The translations under genes were made by a program, and so were the position numbers. The notes beneath the pieces are model-generated. The model was not told the DNA's origin, did not search any database, and was given only the letters and a program-made list of their open reading frames with translations. 51,940 bases of DNA, from NCBI GenBank assembly GCA_002049455.2, contig KV919192.1, positions 1 to 51,940 of the forward strand. Reading direction: 5' to 3'. This document shows, in pieces, positions 33,928-50,643 of the stretch (the first letter of the stretch is position 1; each line of letters begins with the position of its first letter). This DNA comes from Porphyra umbilicalis. Its lineage: Eukaryota > Rhodophyta > Bangiophyceae > Bangiales > Bangiaceae.

Positions 33928-36926
33928 CTACGCGCACGCGGAGAAGCCCATCGACACGGCGCGGTCGTACGACGGCGTGCCCGCCCCACAGTCGGTCCCC
34001 GCCACGTCGCACGCGACGAGCATCACGTCCGCCACGGCCAGCCGCGAGGAGCGCCCCGACAGCCCAATCGTAAACTCTGCCCCCGCCGCCAGCCGCCGCG
34101 TGAGCGGGTAGTGCCCGTCAAAGTCGACGGTGACCCCCCCAAAGACCCACCGGCCGCCGCCCGCATTTTGGTACACCTTGAACCAGCCGGCCGTCTCTGG
34201 GATGGCCACCCGCCCCGAACCGACCTTGACGCGCGCCGCGCCGTCGCCGAGCCGCACCCACACGTCGTTAAAGTCGGTCGGGTGCGGCGCGGAGAGGCCC
34301 AACACGACCCGGTACGTGCCCGCCACGTCGGCGCGGAAGGTCCACTCGCGGGTGCCCGTGCCGGGCGCGTCGAGCGACGCCGCGTCGTCCACGTCGGGCT
34401 TCCACGTGAGCGCGCGGCGGCCAGAGACCGTCTCGACCACCCACCCGTCGCCGCCGCCGGCGGTGGCGGCGGGCATGCGCACGGCGCCGCCCGTGGCGGC
34501 GTAGACGGCGCAAGAGCGGGCGCCGGCGGGCTCGTCGGCGGGCGACCGTCGGCCGGCGACGGGGGCGGGCGCCGGCGCGGGGGTGGTCGTCGGCGCCGAC
34601 ATTGTCGGCGCAGGGGTCGCCTCGGGGGTCGTCTCGGGGGTGACCGCGGGGGTGGCCTCGGGCATCGCCTCGGGTGTTGCGGCCATGGGCGGCGGCGCCT
34701 CCACCTCTGGCGTGCCGCGGGGCGACTCGACGGCGCCGTCGGGCGTCGGCGCGGGCGTCGCGCCGTCGGCCGGCGACGTTTCCGCAATCGGCGTGCGGGC
34801 CGGCTCGTCCTCCACCACGGGCGTCACTGCGGGTGCCGGCGACTCTGTGGGCGGGTCCGCCACTGCCGGCGTGGCGTCTTCCGCCGTTGCCTCGGGCGTC
34901 GCCTCGGGCGTCGCCGGAGGCTTGGCGGCCATGGGCGGCTGGGTCTCCACTGCTGGCCTGCCACGGGGCGCCTCCTCCACATCCGGCGTGCGGCGGGGCG
35001 ACTCGACGGCGCCGTCGGGCGTCGGCGCGGGCGTCGCGCCGTCGGCCGGGGACGTCTCGGCAATCGGCGTGCGGGCCGGCTCGTCTTCCACCACGGGCGT
35101 TTCTGCGGGTACGGGCATCTCCGTGGGCGGGTCCGCCACCGCCGGCGGGGCGTCCTCGGGCGTTGCCTCGGGCGTCGCCTCGGGCGTGCCGGCCACGGGC
35201 GGCGGCGTCTCCGCCTCTGGCGTGCCGCGGGGCGACTCGACGGCACCGTCGGGCGTCGGCGCGGGCGTCGCGCCGTCGGCCGGCGACGTTTCCGCAATCG
35301 GCGTGCGGGCCGGCTCGTCCTCCACCACGGGCGTCACCGCGGGTGCCGGCGCCTCTACGGGCGGGTCTACCCCAACAAGCGGGGCGGCTTCGGGCGCCAC
35401 CCCCCCCCAACCGGCTGAACGACTGGCGGCGTGCCGGCTGGCGGCGCCCCACAAGCCGACCCCGACGTCGCCGCCGCCACCGCCGCCGCATACGCCGGGG
35501 AGCCGTCCAAGCAGGACCCGTCCCCCACGTCACAGCGGTACCACAGGAGCGCGTCGACGGCCGTCCCGCGCGCCGCCCCCGATAGGCGCGCCGCAAAGGC
35601 CTCCCCCGCCCCCAGCGGGGGCGTCAACACCGCCGCCCCGCGGCTGGTGCCGCCGACCGCCCACCCGCCGCCGCCGGGCGCGTCGACGCCCATCCAGCCC
35701 CCACGCTCGAGCGTCTGCACGTACCCGCGGGGGTACTGACGGCGGAAGCCGGTGCCGAGGTCCACCCACACCGCCGCGGCGCCGCCGCCGCCCGCGGAGC
35801 GGGAGTGGAGGAGGAGGCGGTAGGCGCCCGCGGCGCCGGCTGTAAAGCGGTAGCGGCGCACGCCCCCGCCGGGGGCGGACCGGCCACCGGCGGCGGCCGG
35901 CGGGGACCACACCAGGCCCGTCGAGCCGCCGGTGGTCAACGCCGCCCACCCGTCGTCGGCTGAGGCAGGGGCGCCCTCGGCTTGCACGAGCGCCACGTCA
36001 CCAGACGCGGTGAGGGGGGCGCACCCACCGCCGGGCGGTCCGCGGGCGTCGGGGGTGGGGGCGTCGGCGGGCGCCTCGGGGGTCTCCCCCATGGGCGCCT
36101 CCCCCTTGGGCACTTCCGGCTTGAGCATTTCCAGCTTGGGCATCTCCGGCTTGGGCATCCCCGGCTTGGGCATCTCTGGTTTGGGCATCTCCGCCTCGGC
36201 CGTCGCCTCGGGCTCTGACGACGCCGTCGGCCGGACCTTTTGACACTCTTCCGCGTGGGGCGGCGACGCCGCGTGCCTCCCGTCCCCCGCGCACCCGTCC
36301 GCCGCCGCCACCGCCGCGCGCGCCGCCGGCGAGCCGTCCTGACACGACCCGTCCGCCGGCACACAGCGGTAAAATAAAAAGTAGTCGACGGCCGCCCGAC
36401 CGGACCGCCCAGCGATGCGGAACGGAAAAGCCTCCCCCGCCGCCAGGGCGGGCGTTAACACCACCGCATTGTGGGAGGTGCCGCCGGTCGCCCACGCGGC
36501 CGCCGCGCCCCCGGGGTGGTCGACGCGCATCCAGCCGCCGCGCTCGAGCGTCTGCACGTACCCGCCGGCGTATTGGCGGCGGGCGCCGCCGCCGAAATCG
36601 ACCCACACGCTCCGCTCGCCGCCGCCCGACGCGCGGAGGAGGAGGCGGTAGGTGCCCGCCTCGGCCGCCGTGAGGGTGTAGGGGCGGATGCCCGCCGCGC
36701 CGGCCGCGTCGGGCGCGCCGCCCATCGAGGTCGGCCTCCAGACAATGCCCGCCGACCCGTGGGAGGTGATTGGGGACCACCCGTCGGCGGGCGCGGCGCC
36801 AGCCTCGGCTTGCACCATCATGGTGTTGTTGGGCAGCGCGCACAGCGCCGAGGTGGTGGCCGAGACGGCCGCGGCGACGGCCGCTGCCGCCGTGGCGGTC
36901 GACACCCAAGTGGCGACGCGCGCCAT
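33928..36926 (-). CDS. large secreted protein with three beta-sandwich domains and Pro/Thr/Glu linkers (one frame break)
   Basis: About 999 residues from ATG 36926, allowing for one frame shift at the 9-C run 35400-35408 (2999 bases, one short of a whole number of codons). Signal peptide at residues 1-28. Domains 1 and 2 (about 30-190 and 290-490) share AGTYRLLL/AGAYRLLL, YVQTLERGGWM, a GGTS turn, and a closing C-x(5,6)-C followed by DGSPA. They are joined by about 18 Met-Pro-Lys-Pro-Glu-type steps. After the shift comes an extensin-like Pro/Thr/Glu/Ala linker with three near-identical copies of a roughly 35-residue block (TPVVEDEPARTPIAETSPAD). The last domain, about 780-999 (AGTYRVVLGLSAPHPTDFND, KVYQNAGGGRW, LSGRSSRLAVADVML), is the sister of the neighbouring 233-residue protein. 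It is probably a cell-wall protein; ligands are unknown. Confidence 0.78.
34721..35340 (-). repeat. three coding repeat blocks of about 105 bp
   Basis: Nearly identical blocks begin at 34721, 34997 and 35231 (spacings 276 and 234) and encode the TPVVEDEPARTPIAETSPAD linker. The spacers between them are themselves degenerate ATPEATPE-type repeats. The copies differ by only a few bases, implying recent duplication or conversion. Confidence 0.85.
36108..36195 (-). repeat. 15-bp coding tandem repeat (Met-Pro-Lys-Pro-Glu)
   Basis: A short tandem array encodes MPKPEMPKPGMPKPE and variants, forming the linker between the first two domains of the secreted protein. Confidence 0.8.
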
Positions 36927-38239
36927 GGTGACGCCCGTCGGGCCAGACGGTCAGACGTGCCTCAGAGGTGTGCGCCCGTGGGTGAGAGGCGGGTCGGACA
37001 ATGTCAGGGGCGGATGGGTGGAGCGGCGCGGGCAGCGGGCGGTGCTCGAGTCACACGCACGGATGGCCGCTTATCAAGGCCACAGGCAGCGCCCGCTGCA
37101 GCCATTGCCGCGGTCCGTGGCAGCCAAAGCCGGCGCGCGCGGCCCGCGCCAAAGGCCAACGCGACAGACGCACACAGCTGAGGCGCACAGACACGAACGG
37201 TCGGGACGACCCCCGGCTCCGTGCGTCTGCTGCCACGCCTGAGAGCAGTGCGAGCGCCCTTACCTTGGCCACGGGTGCACACCACGGGTCGGCAGCGGGT
37301 GGCTGTTTTGCCACAGCCGTCGGGTCACCGCCAGACGCGCGGCACGCGGTGGTCCTCCCCCACCCTCGTGCGGCAGCAGACCAACGTAGTCATCTATGGA
37401 AGGGCGGGGGGGCGGCCGGCAAGCAGCCGTCACCGCTGGCGCGGTCAGCGCTGCAGGGGGGGACGTACGTAGCGCGGCGGCGCGCATCAACGCCGCGCCG
37501 CGGGCGGTACGTGCGGCGGGCGGCCGGCCAGATCAGGGCCTTGCATCAATGCTGCCCCGTCGCTGCGGCGGGGCCCCGCGGCACCCCCCCCGCGCTGTCA
37601 GCGTGCTGCACCCGCCCAGACGGGGGCCCGCTCGGGTGGCAGCGTCCACACGCTGTACGTCCCCCGCGTTGGGGACGGCCGCCACGCAAGGCGGCACGCC
37701 TCAACGCGGGCCGGCGGGCGACGGCCGTCGGGGGTGGAGGTGACAAACGGCTGGCGCGGTGCGAGCCGCGGACTCCGCTTGACACCACCGGCTCGGCCGG
37801 CCGAGCCGGCCGCGCCCACCGCTGGCGTCAGAGGCTGATACGCGCGTGCCCCATTGTCGACATCTGACGCAACGAGCGGTCCGACCTACGCGTCGCGCCA
37901 CGTGGGCTGTCGGCGTAATTGATCGGCCTCTCGAACAAGCAGGCCAGTCTCTCCGTGTCCGACCGAGTTGCTTCAGAGCTCTGCGACTCGTCCCACCGCG
38001 TACGGATGCCAGGCAGACCGTCTCCGCGAGAAAGGAGAAAAGAAACACATGTTTCCTTTCTCGCGGAGACGGTCTGCCTGGCTCGGTACCGAGGGGAGCC
38101 ACGAGCACCAACAGAGCACCAACAGAAACAGCAGGCGAGGCGCAAAAAAATTCCAATGTAAAACAAAAAAAGACAACGGGCAACGAACACATCTTGGGCC
38201 ACAGCAGACAAAAAAGAAACTCTCCCGCGGGTGCCCCCC
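36927..38239. other. intergenic region with a strong hairpin and a 22-bp palindrome
   Basis: A 288-codon plus-strand frame (37001-37867) has no motif and unconvincing composition. 37788-37809 is a perfect 22-bp palindrome centred on GGCCGGCC. The hairpin at 38008-38082 is listed separately. Confidence 0.45.
38008..38082. repeat. perfect 29-bp inverted repeat, 17-base spacer
   Basis: Arms 38008-38036 and 38054-38082 are exact reverse complements (starting GCCAGGCAGACCGTCTCC). The spacer contains a smaller GAAAC/GTTTC pairing. It lies about 160 bases past the stop codon of the deubiquitinase, so it is probably in or near its 3' UTR. It could be a foldback element, a small-RNA precursor or a 3'-end signal. 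No target-site duplication is seen. Confidence 0.9.
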
Positions 38240-43728
<5,489 letters not shown>

Positions 43729-44631
43729 GGTGGGAAGAGTAAAGTTGACACGGGCAATGTAGGGGGAAGAAGGAGCGCCTACGTCACCGCAGCACAAGTT
43801 GACGAGGTCCGAACAACACAGCCGCCGACCCGTCCCCCGCAACAGTGGCCGCCGCCGAGGCCACTGACCGTGCGTCACGCCCGCCGCCGCCCGGCGGCGG
43901 TGCGTCGCTGCCCGTGGGCGCCGCCCGATGGTCCGCAGCAGCAGCGACCCCCCCGACGCTCAGGGCATGCTCCGCACCCGGATCGGACGCGCCTGCGGCC
44001 GGTGGGGCCCGGCCAACACGGAGGACCAGCCAACTGCCGCGCCGCCGTCGCGCCACACCCCCGACCGCCGTGCACCACCGCCTGCCGCGCCGCCGCCACG
44101 CGGCACCCGCCCGCGTCGCAGCGGGCACACTGGTGGAGCATCACGGACGCCGCCCGCGCGGCAGGCCAAACGGACACACCGCCCCGCGGCCCGTCTCGCT
44201 CCCAGCGAGGCGGGCCGCCGGAAGGAGCAGCGAGGGGGTGTGCCTGGCGTTTCCGGCCGCACCTGCCCGCCGATTGGGCGGTGGATCAATCGGTGCCGCC
44301 AAGCGATTGGCCAATGCTTACAGAATCTCATGTGGACGCAATGCGCCAGTTTAATTGCGTTGTGTAATTGCAGTCGCCACTGGTGGATCTACCAGCGGTT
44401 CGTGTGTGGAGTGTGCAGCACTTACAGTAACGCTCGTGCCTCGCCGACCCAAGCCGACGCCGTGCGCGTCGCCATCGCTACGAGCGCGCGTCCGGTGCCC
44501 CCCGTCGCCGACGCCACGAGCTCGCGCGCGGTGCCCCATGATGCATTCTCCCTCGCTTTCACACACCCAAATGCATCCACAACCCTCACCTTCGCCCCCC
44601 GTACTCTCCTTTCTCGCCCCACCCCTCTGCC
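43729..44631. other. divergent intergenic region between the deubiquitinase and the gene at 44.6 kb
   Basis: This is the upstream region of two divergent genes and probably holds both promoters. Frames are short on both strands. GC falls near 44330-44440. No gene is supported. Confidence 0.45.
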
Positions 44632-47371
44632 ATGTTGTCGCGCCGCCCGCCGGTCGTCGGCCCGAGCCCCCCGTGCCCGTCGGCGCGCGGCTACCTGCGG
44701 CACGACCCCCCCCCCGGTGGGCGTGACCCCGCCCCCCCCCCCCCACGCCCAAGAAAAAGCGCCCCCCTCCCCCTGGCGGGGGCTCCCCCGCAGACCGTGC
44801 GGCGCTGGTCGCCGAAGCCGCCGCCAGTGGCGGCCTCATCACCGTCCGCACCGCCACCGATGGCGGCCACGTCGGCACCGCCGACAGCCCCGGGGGGGGG
44901 GGCTCCATGTGGCCGGGCAAACCCGACATGAAGCGCGCGGCGGCGCGCGTCGCCGCGCGCGTCGCTGCCGACGCGGCCGCCGCGGCCGCCGCCGCCGCCG
45001 ACGCCGACGGCGGTGACGGCGCCAGCGCCGCATTCGGTGCCGCCTCGGCTGCGGCCGCCGGCCCGTCGTCCCAGACGGCCGGCGGCACTCCCCCCCCTGG
45101 CGTCGTCTTCCTCCGCCGCTCCGACGTGCGTGACGCGGCCGGCTGGGCGGCGGTCGCCGCGCGGGTGGCGGCGGGCGCGAGCCCCATCAATGGCCGCGTG
45201 TACGAGGGCGGGGGCGTCGGACCCGCCCACGGGTGGGGCTTGACGCCGGGCGTGCGGGCGGCCGCCGCCGCCGCCGCCGCCGCCGCGTCGCGGTCGGCGG
45301 TGGGCCAGGGTGACGCGCCGCCCGCGTCGGTGGCGGCAGCCGCCGCCGCCGCGCCGGCAGCGGCGTCTGCGCCCCCGCCCGTCGATGCGGACGAGGCGGC
45401 GGCGGGTGCGGCGGCACTCGACGCGGCGTCCGCCGCCGCCCCCGCGGTCGTGGCGGACCTCCTCCGCCGCGACGCGGCGGCCGACGCGGCGCTCGCCGCC
45501 GCCGCCGCCGCCGGCGTGGCGGCGCGCCCGGTGCCGACCCCCCTCCCCGGGGTGACCATCCTCCGCCGCCCCCGCCGCGGGGGCGTGCCCCGCCGCCCCA
45601 CCCTCGACGAGGTGATGGGCACGCCGCCGGGGGTGACGCCCCTGTCTGCCCCGGCGACGGCCATCCCGACGCCTCCCGCCGCCGCCGTCGCCGAGTGGGC
45701 GGCCGCGTCGGCGGCGCGCGGCGGCGGCGCCGTCGGCGCTGCCGCGTACGCGCTGCCGCCGACGGATTTTGCGGCGCACCTGCCGGGCGGGTGGACGCGG
45801 CCCCGCACGCGCGGCGGGCTGTACGTGGCGGAAGCGGGCGACGGGGGCGACCGGGGGGGGGGGGCGACGGGGGGGCGCCCGCCGCCATGGGGGGGGTCGA
45901 CGCCGCCGCCGCCGCGTGGGCGGGCGCCTGGGTCGGGCGGGTGTGGGTTTTGGACCTGCCCGAGGGGGGGGGGGGGGGGGAGGCGGACGCCGCTGGGGCG
46001 TGGGCGTGGGCCGACGGGGGCGTCGCCCACACGACCGTTGCGCTCCGGGAGGGCGTCGGTGAGGCGGCGCTCGACGCGGCCCGTCGGCGGATGGCGGGCG
46101 ACGCGGCGGGCGGCGGGTGGACGGCGGCGGCCGAGGCGGCGGCGGGGGCCGCCACTGCCCCAACGGCGCTCGTGTGGACCACCACCGTGGCGGGGGCGGG
46201 GGAGATGGCGGGCAGCCGCGACGCGCCGGCGGTGCTCGGCGTGGCCGGCGGCCAAGCGGGCGTCGACCTGTTTCCGTCGGGGGAGTTTGCGGCGGGGGGG
46301 GGCGGGGGGGGGGGGGCTGCCGGTGGGGGCGTGGATTCGGGCCTCGCCGCCGCGGCGGGCGCCGTGCACGGCGGGGAGGCGGTGCTGTTTGAGGCTGGGC
46401 TGGTTGTGCCGCTGCCGCCGGCGGCGGCGGCGGCGGCAACGGCGGCGGCGGCGGGCGGACCACCCGCAGCCGACGGGCGCCTGCGGGTGGCCATTGTCGG
46501 CGTGCCCAGCGGCGCGACGCGCCGCCTCGTGTGCTGCCGCCAAGCGCGAGTGCCCGCCGACGGGGGCGGCGGCGGCTGCGGTGGCGGCGACCTCCCCCCA
46601 GCCGCCCCTGTGGCACCCCTGTTGACGGCGGCGCTTCCCCCCCCGGGCGCCCTTGGTCCGCCGTCGGCGTCTTGTCGTCGCCGGCGCTGGTGACGGCCCC
46701 CGCACGGACCACTGTCGGCAGCCTGGCGGTGACGGTCGCCGCGTCGCCGCCGGCCGCTGGCGACCTAACATGGCACGTGCTGCCGCCGCCGGTGCCGCTG
46801 CCAGACGCGCCCGCCGCCGCCGCCGCCCCCCCGCCGCCACCCCCGACGGGGCGGCCGCCGCCGGCGCGGCGTCCCCGACGGCGGGGTCCTCCCCCCTTCC
46901 CGCCCCCCCCCCCCGCCGCCGCCGCCCGTCGTCGCGCGTCAAGGTCGCCCGCGCGCACGACGCGGCCCGCCTGCGACGCGTCACCGCCACCCTCACGGCC
47001 ACCGTTGGGGCGGCCACGGCCGTCGACGGCCTCGCTCCGCTGCCGGCGGCGGCGGGCGCCGCGGCGGCGGTCGTGCGCCTCGGCCCGGGCGGGTGGGGTG
47101 GGTGGCTCGTGGCGCTCCCGGGGGGGGGGGGGGGTGGGTCGGCGCCCCGGCAGACGCTGTTGGTGGGCGTACCGGCGGCGCGGCGGCGGCGGGGCTGAAA
47201 GTCGACGCGGAGGTGGGGTGGTGGGCGCCAGGCGGGGGGGCGGGGGTGCGCCTCGTGCGCCAGTGGGGGGGCGCGGGTGTGCTCGGCACCGCATGGCTGG
47301 TCGGCCGCGACGCGGCGGTGGGTGGGACGGCGCCAGAGCGTGGCGGGGAGGGACAGCAGGGGGGCGCTTAG
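44632..47371 (+). CDS. unknown large protein with PKKKRP motif (frame broken at homopolymers)
   Basis: About 910 residues from ATG 44632 (MLSRRPPVVGPS) to TAG 47369-47371. After the C runs 44706-44715 and 44732-44744 the frame gives TPKKKRPPPPGGG, an SV40-type nuclear signal, then LVAEAAASGGLITVRTATDG and MWPGKPDMKRAAARVAARV, and Ala-rich helices to about residue 400. After the G run 45853-45864 come beta-rich segments: AWAGAWVGRVWVLDLP, GGVAHTTVALREG, TALVWTTTVAGAG, AGVDLFPSGEF, EAVLFEAGLVVP. After further runs (46637-46644, 47120-47134) it ends VDAEVGWWAPGGG, VRLVRQWGGAG, TAWLVGRD. The beta pattern loosely recalls lipocalin-like DUF3598 proteins, but I would not assign it. With at least four frame breaks the exact protein is uncertain. 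Confidence 0.5.
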
Positions 47372-50300
47372 AGCGTGACGCTGCACGACATGCGTGGCGG
47401 GGCTCGCCGATCGGCCGCGGGGTGCACCCTGTCCCGGAGGCTCCTGGAGTCGTCGTCGGATTATCGCAATTTTGGTCAGGAAATCGCATTCCAATACGGA
47501 CGACACAGCCGGGCTACGAGCACCTCGTCCGGCCTTTGCCTATGAAACAGGCAAAACCACACACCCCCCCGCATACCACCAAAAACCTCATACGAATAGC
47601 TTTCTCTCTATGTATTTTTTATGCTTTGATGCCCAGCCACACCGTAGTGGCCGTGGCTCGCTCTCGATGCCCGGAATGCCCTGGTGCTCTCTTGTTGCGC
47701 CCACCGTCGATGCCCCCCAGGCGTCAGCCAGCGACGCCACCCACCTGAAACTCTTCCTTGGTCCAGTGGGAGCCTGTTATACACAAGAAACTCAGCGGGG
47801 AGGCGGCCGCTTGCCCGGAGGTGGATCTTTTGTGTGTGCTGGGCTACTATGTCTCTATGAGAGTGCCTCGGTGCATAAATCCTGGTAGCAATCCAAAAAC
47901 ATGTCTGTTCAATGGGGGAAACTGGCCACGTCGGGTCCCGCATGCCCACCGGCGATGGACCCATAAAAGCTGAACCACAAAGAAGCTAGACCTCCCCCTA
48001 CCCTGGTTGTCTTCCCAATGACCCCTGCATCCTAAAGTGCTGCCACACCCAGACCTGCAGGCCGACAGGTGGCTCCCACCCTCCGGACAAGCAGGGGCTG
48101 CCGGAAGGGCGTCGTGACTCGGTTTGAGGCCTTCATACCTGTGGAACCTGTGCGGCTGGTAGTTTCGCGCCTACATCACTGAGTGGACGTCTCGCCTTTG
48201 TCTGGCACCTTTGGTTAAACCGCGTACGCGTTGTAGGTAGAGAAAACAACCGAGACATGCCGACAAGGTTTTCTTCGGTGGTAAACGACCTCCTACAGCT
48301 GGCTCTCATGCACAAAGAGCCGTGGCCGGCCTCTACCCCTCTCTAGAGGCATGCATGAGGCAGTTGGAGTCATCATGTCAACTGGAAATACCTTCCATTG
48401 ACATGAGCGAGGCCGGCGAGGCCACCCCGCGTGTACCGGCCATCGGCCGATTCACCGACCAGTGTCCCCTCAAGCAACGCAGGATCGACCATCATTTTGC
48501 TCTGCCGTAGCTACTTACCGGGAGGTCCTCGAGCGGCAGCACCGCTGTGGCTCCGATTCTAACAAATCGCCGCGTTCTTGGCCTTGCCGGAGAGCGCCGA
48601 TGCGGTTTGAAGGTGTGGAAGGACGCGGGGGGGGGACGAGTAGGCAGAGGTGGAATCGACCGAGATGGCTTTTGACGGCCGCGGTCGGCCGTCGGGGTCA
48701 GCAATGTGCAGAGACGGGTGGCACAGACCGCCGCGACTTGCATGCAGGCTCTGGGAAAGGTGGCGGTGGTCACACCCGCCGCCACATTTGGCGTCGCTAG
48801 CAGCGACGGCTGGGAAGACAGTGTCACACCCAGTTGGCCTCCGGAACGGGGGGGCAGGGGGGGCCGCGTACGGCCGCCCCGGCCCTATCGATCGCGCCAT
48901 TGAGGAAGAGTGATAGGGGCTCTCGTAGAAAGCACCAACCACCAACAAGTGTCCATGGGGAGCATTGCGTCCGGACTGGGGCCAGCGTCGCGGTATCGCC
49001 GCGGACCGGGACCGCTTGGTGGCATTTGTGGTCGATCGCTCTCCGGCGCCCCGTCTCGCACGGCCACAAGGTACTGTAGCTCCCCGCGAACCGGAGTCGG
49101 GCACGACGAGACCCGGGTCGTTGCGGGCGGCGGCCGTGGCGGGGGGCACCTGCGGTGTCGCCGACCCTCCGCGCACCCGTGGCAATCACCCTGTCACTTG
49201 GCCGCGTCGACGTGGGGCCGGCTGGTTCCATAATGGCGGGTCCGTCGTGAGCGCTGCGTCGGCGACCAGCGTTCCATCGTTGGAAACCCGGTGCCGCCTG
49301 ACGAAACCCAAACGGCACAGGACGAACTCGATTGGCACGAAGTCGTTCGGCTTTTGTTCGAGTTTTCGTCCGGCGAACGAACGCCGGATGTTCCCCGGCT
49401 TTTGTCCGACAGAGTGACAATCCGCCCGCTGCGACCGGTCGGAGAGGTGCTTGTCCAGGCTTTTGTGAGAGGCATACACACAGCCAGCCCGGCTCGAAGT
49501 CGATTTCCATGACAGTCTCAGATCTTGACACAAATAAACATGGCCAATCAGAGTCACTCTGGAGGAAAGGTCACCAAGTCTATCAGACAAGTCAAGCCTC
49601 GAGTGCTGGTGCATCTCCAAGTCCGAATGAGAAGGCGCTCCTGTGGCATCATGAGAGCGTCCTGCAATCGACCGCAGGCAACTATTGTATTGATGAAGAC
49701 GTTATGTAGGTGTTTGATTGTCCAAACAAGGGCACCCAACCGTGCCTGACGTACGGTCTTGCCGGGACAAGGAGAGGTGTGCCCGTCTGGAGTGGAAGCT
49801 ACAGGAGAGGGGCGAGCTCTACGAGAGCAGCCGACACATCTTACTGACAGGGCAGTCCATGCCTTGGCTGATTCTTCCATGTCCGTCATCCTCCCCTGGT
49901 CGACACTCACGCACTCTGGTTGCCATGCTGCCGAAAGAGCCTGCCTGCATCTGGGGCAGTAGCAACGGACAAGAGATGGAGGATACTGTGGAGGCGCACG
50001 TTTTACGACGCGGGGGAGCGGCAATGGCTGTGAACGTCGACAGCGGCGGACGTGGAGGAGGACAGCGGCGTCGGCGCGGGGGGGGGCAGCGGTGGGCGGG
50101 GGGCGGGAGGTCGGAAGGGACGAGGTCAGGACGTGAGCAAGAAGGAGCAGGTGGAGGGAAGTGTGGAGAGTTGAGGCGTGGGGAGGGAGGGGCAAGGTGG
50201 GGTGGGGGACAGCGGGGAGGGGGACGGCGGGGAGGGGGACGGCGGGGAGGGGGACGGCGGGGAGGGGGAAGGTGGAGAGGCAAGGTGACCGGTGTCCCTA

Positions 50301-50643
50301 GCTTAGCAGTCTTAGTCGTCCTCATTAATACAGAAATCGTAGCAACGGAAGAAGTACTGTCAGGGGGGTGCCGAGCTGTGTTTTGGGCGCCAACGTTTGT
50401 CCGGACGAAAGGCCTTTCGTTTGGCCGCTCGTCTCACCGGACGATCGCTGCAGCTGACGAATGTCGATTTGTCGAGTGGATGCAATCCGAACGAGAAGCG
50501 GACAAAAAAGAGCGGTCGTTCGAGGCTCCCGATGTCCCACGATGTCATCAGAGGCGAGAGGTGTAGGGGTGAGCTTCAGTTCTCGGCTGGGAGCGCCGAT
50601 TCTCCGTGGGAGATTACTTGGCGCGTGTGCCTCACGTGCTGTA
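47372..50643. other. gene-free right-hand region
   Basis: Moderate GC with short frames on both strands only. A 7-bp-arm palindrome lies near 49368-49387 and a 14-bp palindrome CGAAAGGCCTTTCG near 50405-50418. I see no gene, RNA or recognisable transposase remnant. Confidence 0.5.
50204..50278. repeat. 15-bp G-rich tandem repeat, about five copies
   Basis: Units of type GGGGACGGCGGGGAG repeat every 15 bases. The G-rich strand has quadruplex potential. Confidence 0.8.

Noticed and set aside
37001..37867. 288-codon plus-strand frame
   Set aside because: Starts in the upstream region of the divergent secreted-protein gene, is Arg/Ala-rich, and has no motif.
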